Shown here: in pieces, positions 1 through 7,587 of the stretch
Numbering within the stretch: position 1 is the first letter of the stretch
Layout: every line of letters begins with the position of its first letter
Origin: Cyanobacteria bacterium SZAS LIN-3
GTDB taxonomy: Bacteria > Cyanobacteriota > Vampirovibrionia > Obscuribacterales > Obscuribacteraceae
NCBI GenBank assembly: GCA_018266215.1
Contig: JAFEAV010000012.1
Span: 1-64,000, forward strand
Reading direction: 5' to 3'
DNA: 64,000 bases
The notes under the pieces: generated by a model
The model's database searches: none
The model's input: the letters and a program-made list of their open reading frames with translations, nothing else
Told to the model about the DNA's origin: nothing
Position numbers and translations under genes: made by a program

Positions 1-143
1 GCTTTAAAGGTTGTGCAATTGATTGCCGATAAGCAATCAACGAAAAAAACAGGGCAAACTTTAGTGACAAAGTAGCGAGCCCGTACCGATAGCAGGGAAG
101 TAAACGGTGCATAATCGCACATCTGCTATTCGAGGATTTGCTC
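1..143 (+). other. Upstream region of the oxidoreductase gene
   Basis: No open frame of convincing length and no RNA gene is visible here. The only clear signal is the ribosome binding site GAGG at 132-135, eight bases before the ATG at 144. A promoter is expected but I see no good -35/-10 pair. Confidence 0.4.
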
Positions 144-1175
144 ATGCCTGATGTCAATCGCCAGATCGTCCTCGCCTCGCGCCCCGAGGGTGAGCCGACC
201 GATGATAATTTCAAACTGATAGAATCGGCCCTCCCCGTTGCCGGCGATGGTGAAGTGCTGCTGCGCACAATTTTTTTGTCGCTTGATCCCTACATGCGCG
301 GTCGTATGAGCGCCGCCAAGTCCTACGCCGAGCCTGTGCCTATCGGTGGTGTCATGGAAGGTGGTGCCGTCAGTCAGGTGGTTGAATCACACCACGCCAA
401 TTTCAAAAAAGGTGATTTTGTTGTCGGCAGTACCGGCTGGCAGACGCATTCGGTAGCGAAGGGTGAAGCCCTCGGTAAAGTCAGTATCGACCCCGCGGTT
501 GCGCCCCTGTCGACGGCAGTGGGCGTCCTGGGCATGCCCGGCATGACCGCTTATACGGGTCTGCTAAATATCGGCCAGCCCCGGCCCGGAGAAACGGTTG
601 TAGTAGCCGCCGCTTCCGGAGCCGTCGGCGCAATTGTCGGTCAGATTGCCAAAATAAAAGGTGCTCGGGCGATAGGCATCGCCGGCGGCAAGCGTAAGTG
701 CGACTATGTCGTCAATGAACTGGGTTTTGACGCCTGTATCGATCACCGTGACCCTGATCTGGCCAAGCTTCTGGCTGCGGCCTGCCCGGCGGGTATTGAT
801 GTTTATTTTGAAAACGTCGGCGGGCATGTTTCGGAAGTCGTTTTCCCCATGCTCAATAATTTTGCCCGGGTGCCGGTCTGTGGACTGATAGCCGGTTACA
901 ACGACAGCGCCCCGCCGCCCGGACCAAATATGGCACCGGCATTGATGCGCCTGATATTGACTCGACGCCTCACCCTGCGTGGCTTTATCGTCTCTGACTT
1001 CGGCTCCCAGCGCGGAGAATTTTTGAAGGACGTCTCCACCTGGATCGCCGAGGGCAAAATCAAATACCTGGAAGATGTAGTAACAGGTCTGGAAAATGCA
1101 CCGCGTGCTTTCCAGGGACTGCTGCGCGGAGAAAATTTCGGCAAGCTTGTGGTGCGCGTGGCGGAGCCGGTTTAG
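144..1175 (+). CDS. NADP-dependent oxidoreductase, zinc-free MDR family (CurA / prostaglandin-reductase-like)
   Basis: A 343-residue medium-chain dehydrogenase/reductase without zinc ligands. The N-terminal GroES-like half carries the family signature LSLDPYMRGRM, and the Rossmann half has AASGAVGAIVGQIAK followed by a basic GKRKCDY stretch typical of NADP(H) binding. Relatives (leukotriene B4 12-hydroxydehydrogenase, curcumin/alkenal reductases) reduce the double bond of alpha,beta-unsaturated ketones and aldehydes in the cytoplasm. The true substrate cannot be read from sequence. The start is the ATG at 144, which has GAGG eight bases upstream; an in-frame TTG at 138 lies too close to that site. 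It stands alone and converges on the SOUL-family gene with an 18-bp gap. Confidence 0.9.
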   Translation: MPDVNRQIVLASRPEGEPTDDNFKLIESALPVAGDGEVLLRTIFLSLDPYMRGRMSAAKSYAEPVPIGGVMEGGAVSQVVESHHANFKKGDFVVGSTGWQTHSVAKGEALGKVSIDPAVAPLSTAVGVLGMPGMTAYTGLLNIGQPRPGETVVVAAASGAVGAIVGQIAKIKGARAIGIAGGKRKCDYVVNELGFDACIDHRDPDLAKLLAAACPAGIDVYFENVGGHVSEVVFPMLNNFARVPVCGLIAGYNDSAPPPGPNMAPALMRLILTRRLTLRGFIVSDFGSQRGEFLKDVSTWIAEGKIKYLEDVVTGLENAPRAFQGLLRGENFGKLVVRVAEPV

Positions 1176-1193
1176 AGGCAAAGTTAGAAGAGC

Positions 1194-1853
1194 TTACTTT
1201 GTCGGCAGGCCGGACGGCTCCAGTTCGAGAAGGACCTCGTTGCGTCTGAGAAAGGGCGGGATGAAAGGCGCATTGTAGTAGGCGTGTTCGACCGGTACTG
1301 GCTTAATCGTCCAGCCTTTGGACTTAATATACTGCCGCAGTTTCTCCTCTTCTTTTTTCATTTCGGCCATCCGACCGGTGCCGGAAAAACGAATACTGGC
1401 CATAATTTTTTCCGGCACTTCCTTGATTCGCACGGCTTTGTTGTTTGGTGTCGGCAGGTCGGCCATCGTGTATTTTGCCGGCATGACAAATTGCATCACT
1501 TCGCTTTCGGCCTCGGTTGCCTTTTTGATCACCGGCACAGTCATGGCGATTTTTGTTTCAGGCAATTCATTGTCTTTTTTGACTACCGGTACGGTCATGG
1601 CTACTTTCTGGCTGCCGGTGTTTTTGCCTCCGATATAGTTGAAGAGTGTCATGAAAGCATTATTGGCGCCGTTCTTGCCTGAGCCTTTGCAGTCGACTTC
1701 CGCCACCAGATGCGGTGCATATTTGCGCAGCTCGAATCTGCCGTCTTTTTGCAGCGACACATAACTGGCTTCTTCATAGCCCTGGGCTTTTAAAAAACTG
1801 CTCACTGCGATAAGTCCAGCCGTGACAACAACAACTTTGCCGATAGTTTTCAA
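1194..1853 (-). CDS. SOUL-family haem-binding protein, exported or membrane-anchored
   Basis: 219 residues. The N-terminus is a hydrophobic segment (residues about 5-22) that looks like an uncleaved anchor or signal peptide. The rest matches the SOUL/HBP fold: FELRKYAPHLVAEV, a FNYIGG stretch, two copies of the K-[VI]-AMTVPV-[VI]-KK signature, a MQFVMPAKYT strand and a C-terminal RRNEVLLEL. Family members bind haem or other tetrapyrroles; a function in this cell is not known. The start appears to be TTG at 1853, supported by AGAGG six bases upstream, with no nearby ATG. It begins only 21 bp after dabA ends, so it is probably the last gene of a dabB-dabA-SOUL transcript, an unusual partner for a carbon-uptake system. 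Confidence 0.85.
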   Translation of the reverse strand: MKTIGKVVVVTAGLIAVSSFLKAQGYEEASYVSLQKDGRFELRKYAPHLVAEVDCKGSGKNGANNAFMTLFNYIGGKNTGSQKVAMTVPVVKKDNELPETKIAMTVPVIKKATEAESEVMQFVMPAKYTMADLPTPNNKAVRIKEVPEKIMASIRFSGTGRMAEMKKEEEKLRQYIKSKGWTIKPVPVEHAYYNAPFIPPFLRRNEVLLELEPSGLPTK

Positions 1854-1874
1854 ACTGTGCCTCTCCCCGGGGCG

Positions 1875-4328
1875 TCATGACATCATACAACCCACTTCTA
1901 ATCTGGTGATATCATAGTCGTGTGAATCGGCTGTGAACACAATTTCTTCCCATCGCAGGGCATCATTGGCCTGATAGAATTTTCCGTCGGCCGGCTCAAG
2001 AGCTATAAGCCTGATCCATCTATTTTTTACCAGGTCGGAAACTTGAGCGTGGCGTGCCAGGACCTGGTCGATTGATTCTCTTGGCGCTCTTATTATAGAT
2101 ATCAATCTTATTGGTTCATGTGCCCGGGTGCCGTCGGCCTGCATCACCGACTGCAGCGGCAGGCCCAGGCGCAGATCCCCGGTCGCCCCTTGCATCACCC
2201 CGAAGTCCCCGACCACATTGTGCGTTACTTTGCTGCCGCTGCCGAAGACTTCGTTGTCCACTGTCGACAGATAATATTGCATGTTGATCCATTGAGCCAC
2301 TATCATCGGTGCGGTCATAATCAGCTCAAGTATTTTGCCGTTGGAGTCGTTTGTGTACTCGTAGGAGTGCAGGAAAGCTCGGCCCTTGAGGTCGGCGCTG
2401 CGGCTCAGTGCCCGCGGTGCGGCGATGAACGCGGCATTGCCGGCCAGGCCCCACTCGGGAGCGACCTGGGCCCAATCTCCGGCCCTGACGGCGGGATTGT
2501 TGAGCTGTTCAAAGACACTCTGCGGCAGAGTGGCGCGCCTTTTGTCTTGCGCTTCCTGCCCTGCCTTCTTCAGGTCGGCCCGCAAGGACTCAAACAATTC
2601 GCGATGCGACTGGGCAATTGCCTCGCTGTCAAAAAATTCGAAAGTATCGGTGGTTGTATTGTGCTCGGCGGCGATGAAAACAGTCTCTTCCGGTACCACC
2701 AGGCCCTTGCTCTCAAGGCCGGCCCGCACTTCATTGTCGTTGAAAATTTCAGCCGCCAGCCGGGCGCTGGCACCGCCGCCATTGGCTCCGCAGGCGCCGC
2801 AATCCAGGGATGAAGCGTAGGGATTGTTGCGCGATTGACTCTTATGTCCGCACAAAACTACGATTTTGGGGAAGCTCTCCGGCAGACCCATGGCCTTGAG
2901 ATTGCCCCAGGCCAGTTCAATTTTTTCCTCGAGTGTATAGGCCGAGGTGTCCAGTTTTGTCCTGGCCTTGCCGCCCGCCATCTGGCTCAGGGCCGCGGTA
3001 AAGCGGCTGTACTGCCCGGGAAAGAGTGTTGCTCCCGCCAGCGGTACCGCCGAGAATAGGCCGAAATTTTCCACCAGACCGAAGGCGCCGATGAGGTTGC
3101 TCTTCATTCGTTTGCGCAGCTGCAGCACCGCTGCTCTCAAGGCCTGTGCTCCGACAACGAAGTTGCCGGCCCTGTCTCTGGCGTTTTCTTTTACCTCTTT
3201 TTCCGGTTTGAGTAAGACCGGACACAGGTCGACCGAAAGTGCACTGCCCAGGGCGGTGAATTTCATGGCGAAGCCGAAGAAGCCGGCGAAACCGGATGTC
3301 GAATAGGGGCCTATCTTTTCGATCTGTCGGCGAATTGGTTCGGAACGCACGTCGATGCAAAACACCAGATGCGCGCTCTTCTCGGCTTGTTCGTTCGCCT
3401 CGGCAGCGATTGCCCCGGTGTCGAGATCTTTCAGGAGGCGGTTGCGATAATTGAGTTCATAGGCTTCCTGCCAGACGCTCGAATAATCGGCGGCCTTTGC
3501 TGCTTCGGTCTTGTCGTCGTCCTGTGTGCGGGCCTTCAGGGCCAGTCTCTGCCAGGCGCGCTCCCGCGGCAGTTGCGCTTGTTCCAGGATGGGCGCGGCA
3601 TAGTTCAACTCATAAAAGAGACGTATGGCCAGGTAATCGGTGAGGATGTTATTTTCACCCTGCGATTGTCGCCATTTGAGATGGCTGGTCCAGCCCTTCA
3701 GTTGCACGAAGTGTCGGGTCAGATAGGGGATGATATCTTCCCCTTCTACGCCGCTGTCATTGAGCAGTTTGGCCAGGGCGGCGAGGGCATCTTCAGGCAG
3801 GTTGAGCAGATTCTTTTTCCAGTCGCGCACGCCCTGGATGGACAGTGAGTGGTCCAGCAGAGCAAGCTTGCGCCAGGACTTGAACAGTCCGCCCTGACGC
3901 TCCATCTGCCATTGAGCCTGGGTCGTGTCGAGGTAGGCTGCGCACCATTTGATCATCTGTCGATTGATCGAGGCTGTGGTTTTAGATTGGTAGCAAGCGT
4001 CGAGAAGCTCGGACAGCGTGCGCATTTTGCCGTTCGCCTGTGCGACTTTTATTTCCACCGGTCGACCGTTGAGGCGCTCGAAGGCTTCTTTGAAGTCACC
4101 GGCGGCGATGCGCCCGGACTCGTACATTGCGCGATATTCGGCCAGCTCGAGAAAGCCGCGCGAGCCGAAGACGGCGCCGGCCTCGTTCATGGCCTCGTCA
4201 AAACTTTTGCCTTCGTATCCTTTTAGAGGATTGCAGGCAATGAAATTAGTAAGAGGCCAGAAAACGTTGAAACAGGATGCGGCCTGATCAATTTTACTTT
4301 GCAGTGACTCGTATGATGCGGTCGTCAT
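1875..4328 (-). CDS. dabA: DabA, inorganic-carbon uptake subunit (DUF2309, carbonic-anhydrase-like)
   Basis: 817 residues, usual for DabA/DUF2309. Established work on DabAB shows a peripheral cytoplasmic subunit with a beta-carbonic-anhydrase-like zinc site that, with DabB, accumulates bicarbonate using the cation gradient. The site is intact here: Cys324 and Asp326 in the CIDVRSE motif, then His495 and Cys510 in the CGHKSQSRNNPYASSLDCGACG stretch (read as CGH...LDCGACG). The start is ATG 4328 because GGAGGA lies seven bases before it; a GTG at 4343 overlaps that site. It follows dabB by 26 bp and is followed by the SOUL gene after 21 bp. The protein is complete, with no sign of decay. Confidence 0.95.
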   Translation of the reverse strand: MTTASYESLQSKIDQAASCFNVFWPLTNFIACNPLKGYEGKSFDEAMNEAGAVFGSRGFLELAEYRAMYESGRIAAGDFKEAFERLNGRPVEIKVAQANGKMRTLSELLDACYQSKTTASINRQMIKWCAAYLDTTQAQWQMERQGGLFKSWRKLALLDHSLSIQGVRDWKKNLLNLPEDALAALAKLLNDSGVEGEDIIPYLTRHFVQLKGWTSHLKWRQSQGENNILTDYLAIRLFYELNYAAPILEQAQLPRERAWQRLALKARTQDDDKTEAAKAADYSSVWQEAYELNYRNRLLKDLDTGAIAAEANEQAEKSAHLVFCIDVRSEPIRRQIEKIGPYSTSGFAGFFGFAMKFTALGSALSVDLCPVLLKPEKEVKENARDRAGNFVVGAQALRAAVLQLRKRMKSNLIGAFGLVENFGLFSAVPLAGATLFPGQYSRFTAALSQMAGGKARTKLDTSAYTLEEKIELAWGNLKAMGLPESFPKIVVLCGHKSQSRNNPYASSLDCGACGANGGGASARLAAEIFNDNEVRAGLESKGLVVPEETVFIAAEHNTTTDTFEFFDSEAIAQSHRELFESLRADLKKAGQEAQDKRRATLPQSVFEQLNNPAVRAGDWAQVAPEWGLAGNAAFIAAPRALSRSADLKGRAFLHSYEYTNDSNGKILELIMTAPMIVAQWINMQYYLSTVDNEVFGSGSKVTHNVVGDFGVMQGATGDLRLGLPLQSVMQADGTRAHEPIRLISIIRAPRESIDQVLARHAQVSDLVKNRWIRLIALEPADGKFYQANDALRWEEIVFTADSHDYDITRLEVGCMMS

Positions 4329-4354
4329 GTTGGTTTCCTCCACTGATGATTGAC

Positions 4355-5857
4355 TCAGGTGCTCTGGCGTTGTTTTGAAAGGCGATTATTGATGGCGCTG
4401 ATGATCTCCTCTAGATAGAGGCCGTTGAGCAGGTGCACATAGGCTGCCTGTCCCAGTTTGCTGGGCCTGATGAAGTGCAGGGCCATACCGCAAAGTGCAA
4501 AGACGGCGCAGGCAATCGGCAGTAGGCTGGACGAGGCCAGACTGGTGGCGCCAAATTCGTAGAGTAGATAATTAGAGGCCAGGCATGAGATCACGGCGGT
4601 CAGGCAGAAGAGTGCGCCGCAGGCTATGATCTGTCCCGGACGCGCGCGCTTGAGCATCGGCAGCACGGCGGTGAATCCGGCGGCGGCAAGCACTCCGTAG
4701 ATGCCGGTCTGATTATGCAGCGGATCGTCCTGCCACATCCATACGCTCAGTGCGGCTGCAGTTGCAGCAATGCCTGCGATGAAGGCCGGACCGGGCAGAC
4801 CCTTCTTGCCGTCGTCTGCAGTTTGCGGCTGTCCCCAGCATTTCTTTACCAATCCTTCGGAGACGGCGCTGCCGGACTGCAGGAAGAGATGGCATTTGAA
4901 GAGGCCGTGGGCAATCAGGTGAAACACCGCCGATGGTATCGCCCCGGAGGCGCACTGCAGACACATGAAACCCATCTGACCAACGGTGGAGTAGACCAGT
5001 TTACGTTTTACATCCGACTGTGTGGACATGACCAGTGTGCCGAAAGCGGCAGAGACAGCCGCCAGAATGCCCCAGGCCATGAGCACCGCTGTCGATGGTG
5101 CCAGGATCGGAAGGAATCGGGCCGCGGCCACGGCGGAGATGTTTACCACGCCGGCATGCAGCAATCCGGAAAGTGGAGTAGGCGCGTCCAGTGTCGCCAG
5201 GAGCCAGCGGTGAAAGGGAAAGAGCGCTGATTTGATCGACATGGAGAGGACCAGAAAGATGCTGATCAGAGTGTTGAAGGACATGCCGGTGTCGAGACCG
5301 AGCAGGTGGACGTGTTGTTGCAGGTCGGCGGCGTGGTGGGTCAAGTCTGTCAGTGACAGTGTTTTGCAGCAGTAAAATATCATCGCCGCCGCCGCCAGCA
5401 TGGAAGCATCGCTGATTATATGATTGGCCAGGACCTGTCTGGCTGATTCTCGGGCTTGCTGGCGCAGCCGCATCAGGCTCCAGAGCACAAGTGAGATGCC
5501 GTGCCAGCAGAGCACCCACAATATAAGGTTGTTGGATGTGACGAGCAGGCTGGCCAGGATGGAAATGACCAGAAGATACTGGATGAACTGCACTCGCTCT
5601 TGCTCCGCTGCCAGGTAACGTTCGCTGAAGGCGGCCACGATGCCGGCGATGAAGGTGATTAGCAGGACCAGACTGAGGGCCAGGACGTCTATTTTCAATT
5701 CTATGAAGCCCGGTACAGGCTTCAACAGGACGGTGGTCGGCTTGTTTAAAAATATAAATAGATAGGCGCTGAGCAAAACGAAAGTAACTGATTGAGCTCC
5801 CAGGAGGAGCTTCAGCCGCCAGTTTGCACTAGTTGATTTTGTCTCTGTAGGGACCAT
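4355..5857 (-). CDS. dabB: DabB, membrane subunit of the inorganic-carbon uptake complex (complex I NuoL/MrpA-like)
   Basis: About 500 residues, almost all membrane helices, of the proton-conducting antiporter family shared with NADH dehydrogenase subunit L. Conserved features are KSALFPFHRWL, APTPLSGLLHAGVVN, SDVKRKLVYSTVGQMG and HGLFKCHLFL, which carry the buried Lys/His residues of ion-path subunits. With DabA next to it, the DabB assignment is safe over a true NuoL, since no other nuo gene is present. The start is uncertain: ATG 5881 has no ribosome binding site, while ATG 5857 has GGAGG 11 bases upstream, so I chose 5857. A promoter is proposed at 5930-5957. Confidence 0.93.
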   Translation of the reverse strand: MVPTETKSTSANWRLKLLLGAQSVTFVLLSAYLFIFLNKPTTVLLKPVPGFIELKIDVLALSLVLLITFIAGIVAAFSERYLAAEQERVQFIQYLLVISILASLLVTSNNLILWVLCWHGISLVLWSLMRLRQQARESARQVLANHIISDASMLAAAAMIFYCCKTLSLTDLTHHAADLQQHVHLLGLDTGMSFNTLISIFLVLSMSIKSALFPFHRWLLATLDAPTPLSGLLHAGVVNISAVAAARFLPILAPSTAVLMAWGILAAVSAAFGTLVMSTQSDVKRKLVYSTVGQMGFMCLQCASGAIPSAVFHLIAHGLFKCHLFLQSGSAVSEGLVKKCWGQPQTADDGKKGLPGPAFIAGIAATAAALSVWMWQDDPLHNQTGIYGVLAAAGFTAVLPMLKRARPGQIIACGALFCLTAVISCLASNYLLYEFGATSLASSSLLPIACAVFALCGMALHFIRPSKLGQAAYVHLLNGLYLEEIISAINNRLSKQRQST

Positions 5858-5929
5858 GACCTTTAGGACCTCCGCGCTCATGATTTACATTTGCACAGTT
5901 TTGAATATTTGATTGTATCGATATATGCA

Positions 5930-5957
5930 AGTATAGAGCATGGCCCCGATTCTTCAA
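5930..5957 (-). promoter_or_regulatory. Predicted sigma70-type promoter of dabB
   Basis: Read on the minus strand, TTGAAG (5952-5957) and TATACT (5930-5935) are separated by 16 bp, matching consensus at 4 of 6 and 5 of 6 positions. Transcription would start near 5923. The -35 box lies inside an 11-bp inverted-repeat arm, so a bound regulator would compete with polymerase. Prediction by eye only. Confidence 0.5.
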
Positions 5958-6024
5958 AGGGTCGTAAAGTGCCAGAAATGCCCCATAGTGAGCTTAAGGC
6001 CCCACTGTACGGGCTTTGAAGAAT
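5949..6024. repeat. Inverted repeat ATTCTTCAAAG / CTTTGAAGAAT upstream of dabB
   Basis: The arms at 5949-5959 and 6014-6024 are perfect 11-bp reverse complements with 54 bp between them. Arm centres are 65 bp apart, close to six helical turns. One arm covers the proposed -35 box of dabB. This suggests paired protein-binding sites rather than a hairpin, but an RNA role cannot be excluded. Confidence 0.6.
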
Positions 6025-6084
6025 TATGCAAATATTCATACTTCTAAAAGTCTGAATGTTTACACTGGATTATGTGGGCCTTAC

Positions 6085-6492
6085 TTACTTGGAGCGATTG
6101 TTCGGCCGCGGTTTCTTGACCGCCGCAGCCGGGGCTTTGTCTTCGTTGCCCCAAACCGTTTGTACGTTTTCGATGGCGGAGCGGATTTCTTCAAATTCTG
6201 ACGAGTCGGGCAGGATGAATTCCACGCCGCCTATTATCCATTTGGCCAGGGCGGGGTTGCGCAGATGGTAGAAGACATTTCTGCCCTGGCGGCTCTCGAC
6301 GACGAGATGGTGGCTGCGCAGGATCGAAAGTTGCTGCGAGACGGCAGCGTGCGTTATGCCCAGTATGTCCCGGAGAGCGCCGACCGTGAGGTCTTCTTTC
6401 TGGAGCTCTTCCACTATGCGAATACGAATAGGGTGCGACAGCACTCCGAAGAGTTTCGCTAATTCACCGCTCACAACAGCGCGATAAGGCAT
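6085..6492 (-). CDS. ArsR/SmtB-family winged-helix transcriptional regulator
   Basis: 135 residues from ATG 6492. Helix-turn-helix residues include VLSHPIRIRIVEELQKEDLTVGALRDILGITHAAVSQQLSIL, followed by the beta-wing VVESRQGRNVFYHL, the standard ArsR layout. There is no ELCVCD-type metal motif and few cysteines, so arsenic or metal sensing is not supported; the signal is unknown. The C-terminal 40 residues form an extra tail ending in basic residues. ATG 6492 has GGAG six bases upstream, whereas ATG 6531 sits in the predicted -10 box of its own promoter. It is transcribed towards dabBA, 203 bp away, and is a reasonable candidate for their regulator. Confidence 0.88.
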   Translation of the reverse strand: MPYRAVVSGELAKLFGVLSHPIRIRIVEELQKEDLTVGALRDILGITHAAVSQQLSILRSHHLVVESRQGRNVFYHLRNPALAKWIIGGVEFILPDSSEFEEIRSAIENVQTVWGNEDKAPAAAVKKPRPNNRSK

Positions 6493-6519
6493 TTTTTGCT
6501 CCGGGGCTGATACTTTTGC

Positions 6520-6556
6520 AGATATCAGCATATCTATATCTATAGAAATTAGTCAA
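6520..6556 (-). promoter_or_regulatory. Predicted promoter and operator of the ArsR-type gene
   Basis: On the minus strand TTGACT (6551-6556) and TATGCT (6527-6532) are 18 bp apart. A perfect 6-4-6 inverted repeat, AGATATCAGCATATCT at 6520-6535, covers the -10 box, the usual position for autorepression. The flanking run is rich in ATATC units. Confidence 0.55.
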
Positions 6557-6669
6557 CCATCGGGACAAACTCTCGTCTCAGCCGTTTGCCAACATTCCCC
6601 GGGCAAGTTACATTGACCACTAGCTGAAAGTATCGTGTTCGGCATCTTGCACGCTTGGGGGAGATACCT

Positions 6670-7587
6670 ATGTTATTGCCGCAGGGCTGGTATGTCGTTG
6701 CCAGTTCACGACAGGTCCGGCCCAATGAAAAACTGGCAATAAGAAGATTTGGTCTCGACCTGGTTTTATGGCGCACCGGCCAGGGGCAGCCGGTGCTGAT
6801 GGAGGACCGCTGTCCTCACCGCTCGGTCCGTCTCAGTGCCGGTAGTATCAAGTCTGACCGCATTATTTGCGGTTTTCATGGTTTCGAATTCGACAGCGCC
6901 GGTGTCTGCCAGATGGTGCCGGAGACCAGGAAGCCTGCCGCCAATCTCTGCGTGAAAAAATTTCGCGTTCAGGAAAAGTATGGCTTCATCTGGGCAAATA
7001 CCGCAGAAACTGGTGATGACAATGAACTGCCATGGTTCAGTGAGCTGGCCGATCCCTCAGGATTTTGTCGTGGTGAATTAGTCGATACGTGGTCGGTGCA
7101 TATCACGCGTTGCATCGAAAATCAGCTTGATTACGCCCATCTGCCCTTTGTGCACCGCACTACCATTGGTGGCTCGGTCGATCCCTCCAAAAAGGTCCCC
7201 TTCAGTCTTACTCCAGAGTCTATTTCAACTGTAATCGACGCCGGCGGATTTCATTTTATTTTCCCCTGCATGTGGCTTTTGACCATCAAGAGGGGGAGTT
7301 TCTATCAGCTCATTGCCTTCGTCCCTGTTGATGACGAGACAACCTGTATTTATCTGCGTGCATACCAGAACTTCGTCACCATCCCACTGATCGAGAAGTT
7401 GGTGGGCAAGATCATGGATGTTCAGAATAAGATCATCCTCAATCAGGACAAGGCCATTGTTTTGACGCATGACCCTAAAAGTTCAATTGAGGCGCCCTTT
7501 GAACGCCTTTATCCCAGTGATGCCGGTATTCAGTGGTTTCGTAAGCGCTGGCAGGAAAAGACCGGGGTAAGCGCTTCTAATGTTTGA
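6670..7587 (+). CDS. Rieske non-haem iron oxygenase
   Basis: 305 residues. The N-terminal Rieske [2Fe-2S] domain has Cys48-x-His50 and Cys67-x2-His70. The catalytic half has the mononuclear iron motif Asn151-x2-Asp154-x2-His157-x4-His162. This is the architecture of aromatic ring-hydroxylating or O-demethylating oxygenase alpha subunits such as vanillate demethylase and pheophorbide-a-oxygenase relatives; the substrate is unknown and no reductase gene lies nearby. The start is ATG 6670 with GGGGAG just upstream; an earlier in-frame TTG 6655 overlaps that site. Its end overlaps the convergent PsbP-like gene by 11 bp. Confidence 0.88.
   Translation: MLLPQGWYVVASSRQVRPNEKLAIRRFGLDLVLWRTGQGQPVLMEDRCPHRSVRLSAGSIKSDRIICGFHGFEFDSAGVCQMVPETRKPAANLCVKKFRVQEKYGFIWANTAETGDDNELPWFSELADPSGFCRGELVDTWSVHITRCIENQLDYAHLPFVHRTTIGGSVDPSKKVPFSLTPESISTVIDAGGFHFIFPCMWLLTIKRGSFYQLIAFVPVDDETTCIYLRAYQNFVTIPLIEKLVGKIMDVQNKIILNQDKAIVLTHDPKSSIEAPFERLYPSDAGIQWFRKRWQEKTGVSASNV

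Larger units (their letters stand above)
5902..6038. repeat. Inverted repeat TGAATATTTG / CAAATATTCA enclosing the dabB promoter
   Basis: TGAATATTTG at 5902-5911 reappears as its reverse complement at 6029-6038, enclosing the 11-bp repeat pair and the promoter. TGAA...TTCA-type AT-rich half sites are common in ArsR/SmtB operators, and an ArsR-type gene lies immediately upstream. The link to that regulator is inference. Confidence 0.5.

Noticed and set aside
564-1181. Open frame of 205 codons on the minus strand
   Set aside because: It lies wholly opposite the clear MDR oxidoreductase gene and its translation has no family-like features.
4355-5857. NADH dehydrogenase subunit L (nuoL)
   Set aside because: No other complex I genes are present and dabA follows directly, so DabB is the better call.
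6085-6492. Arsenic-resistance regulator
   Set aside because: It lacks the cysteine metal motif and no ars genes are nearby; only the fold is supported.
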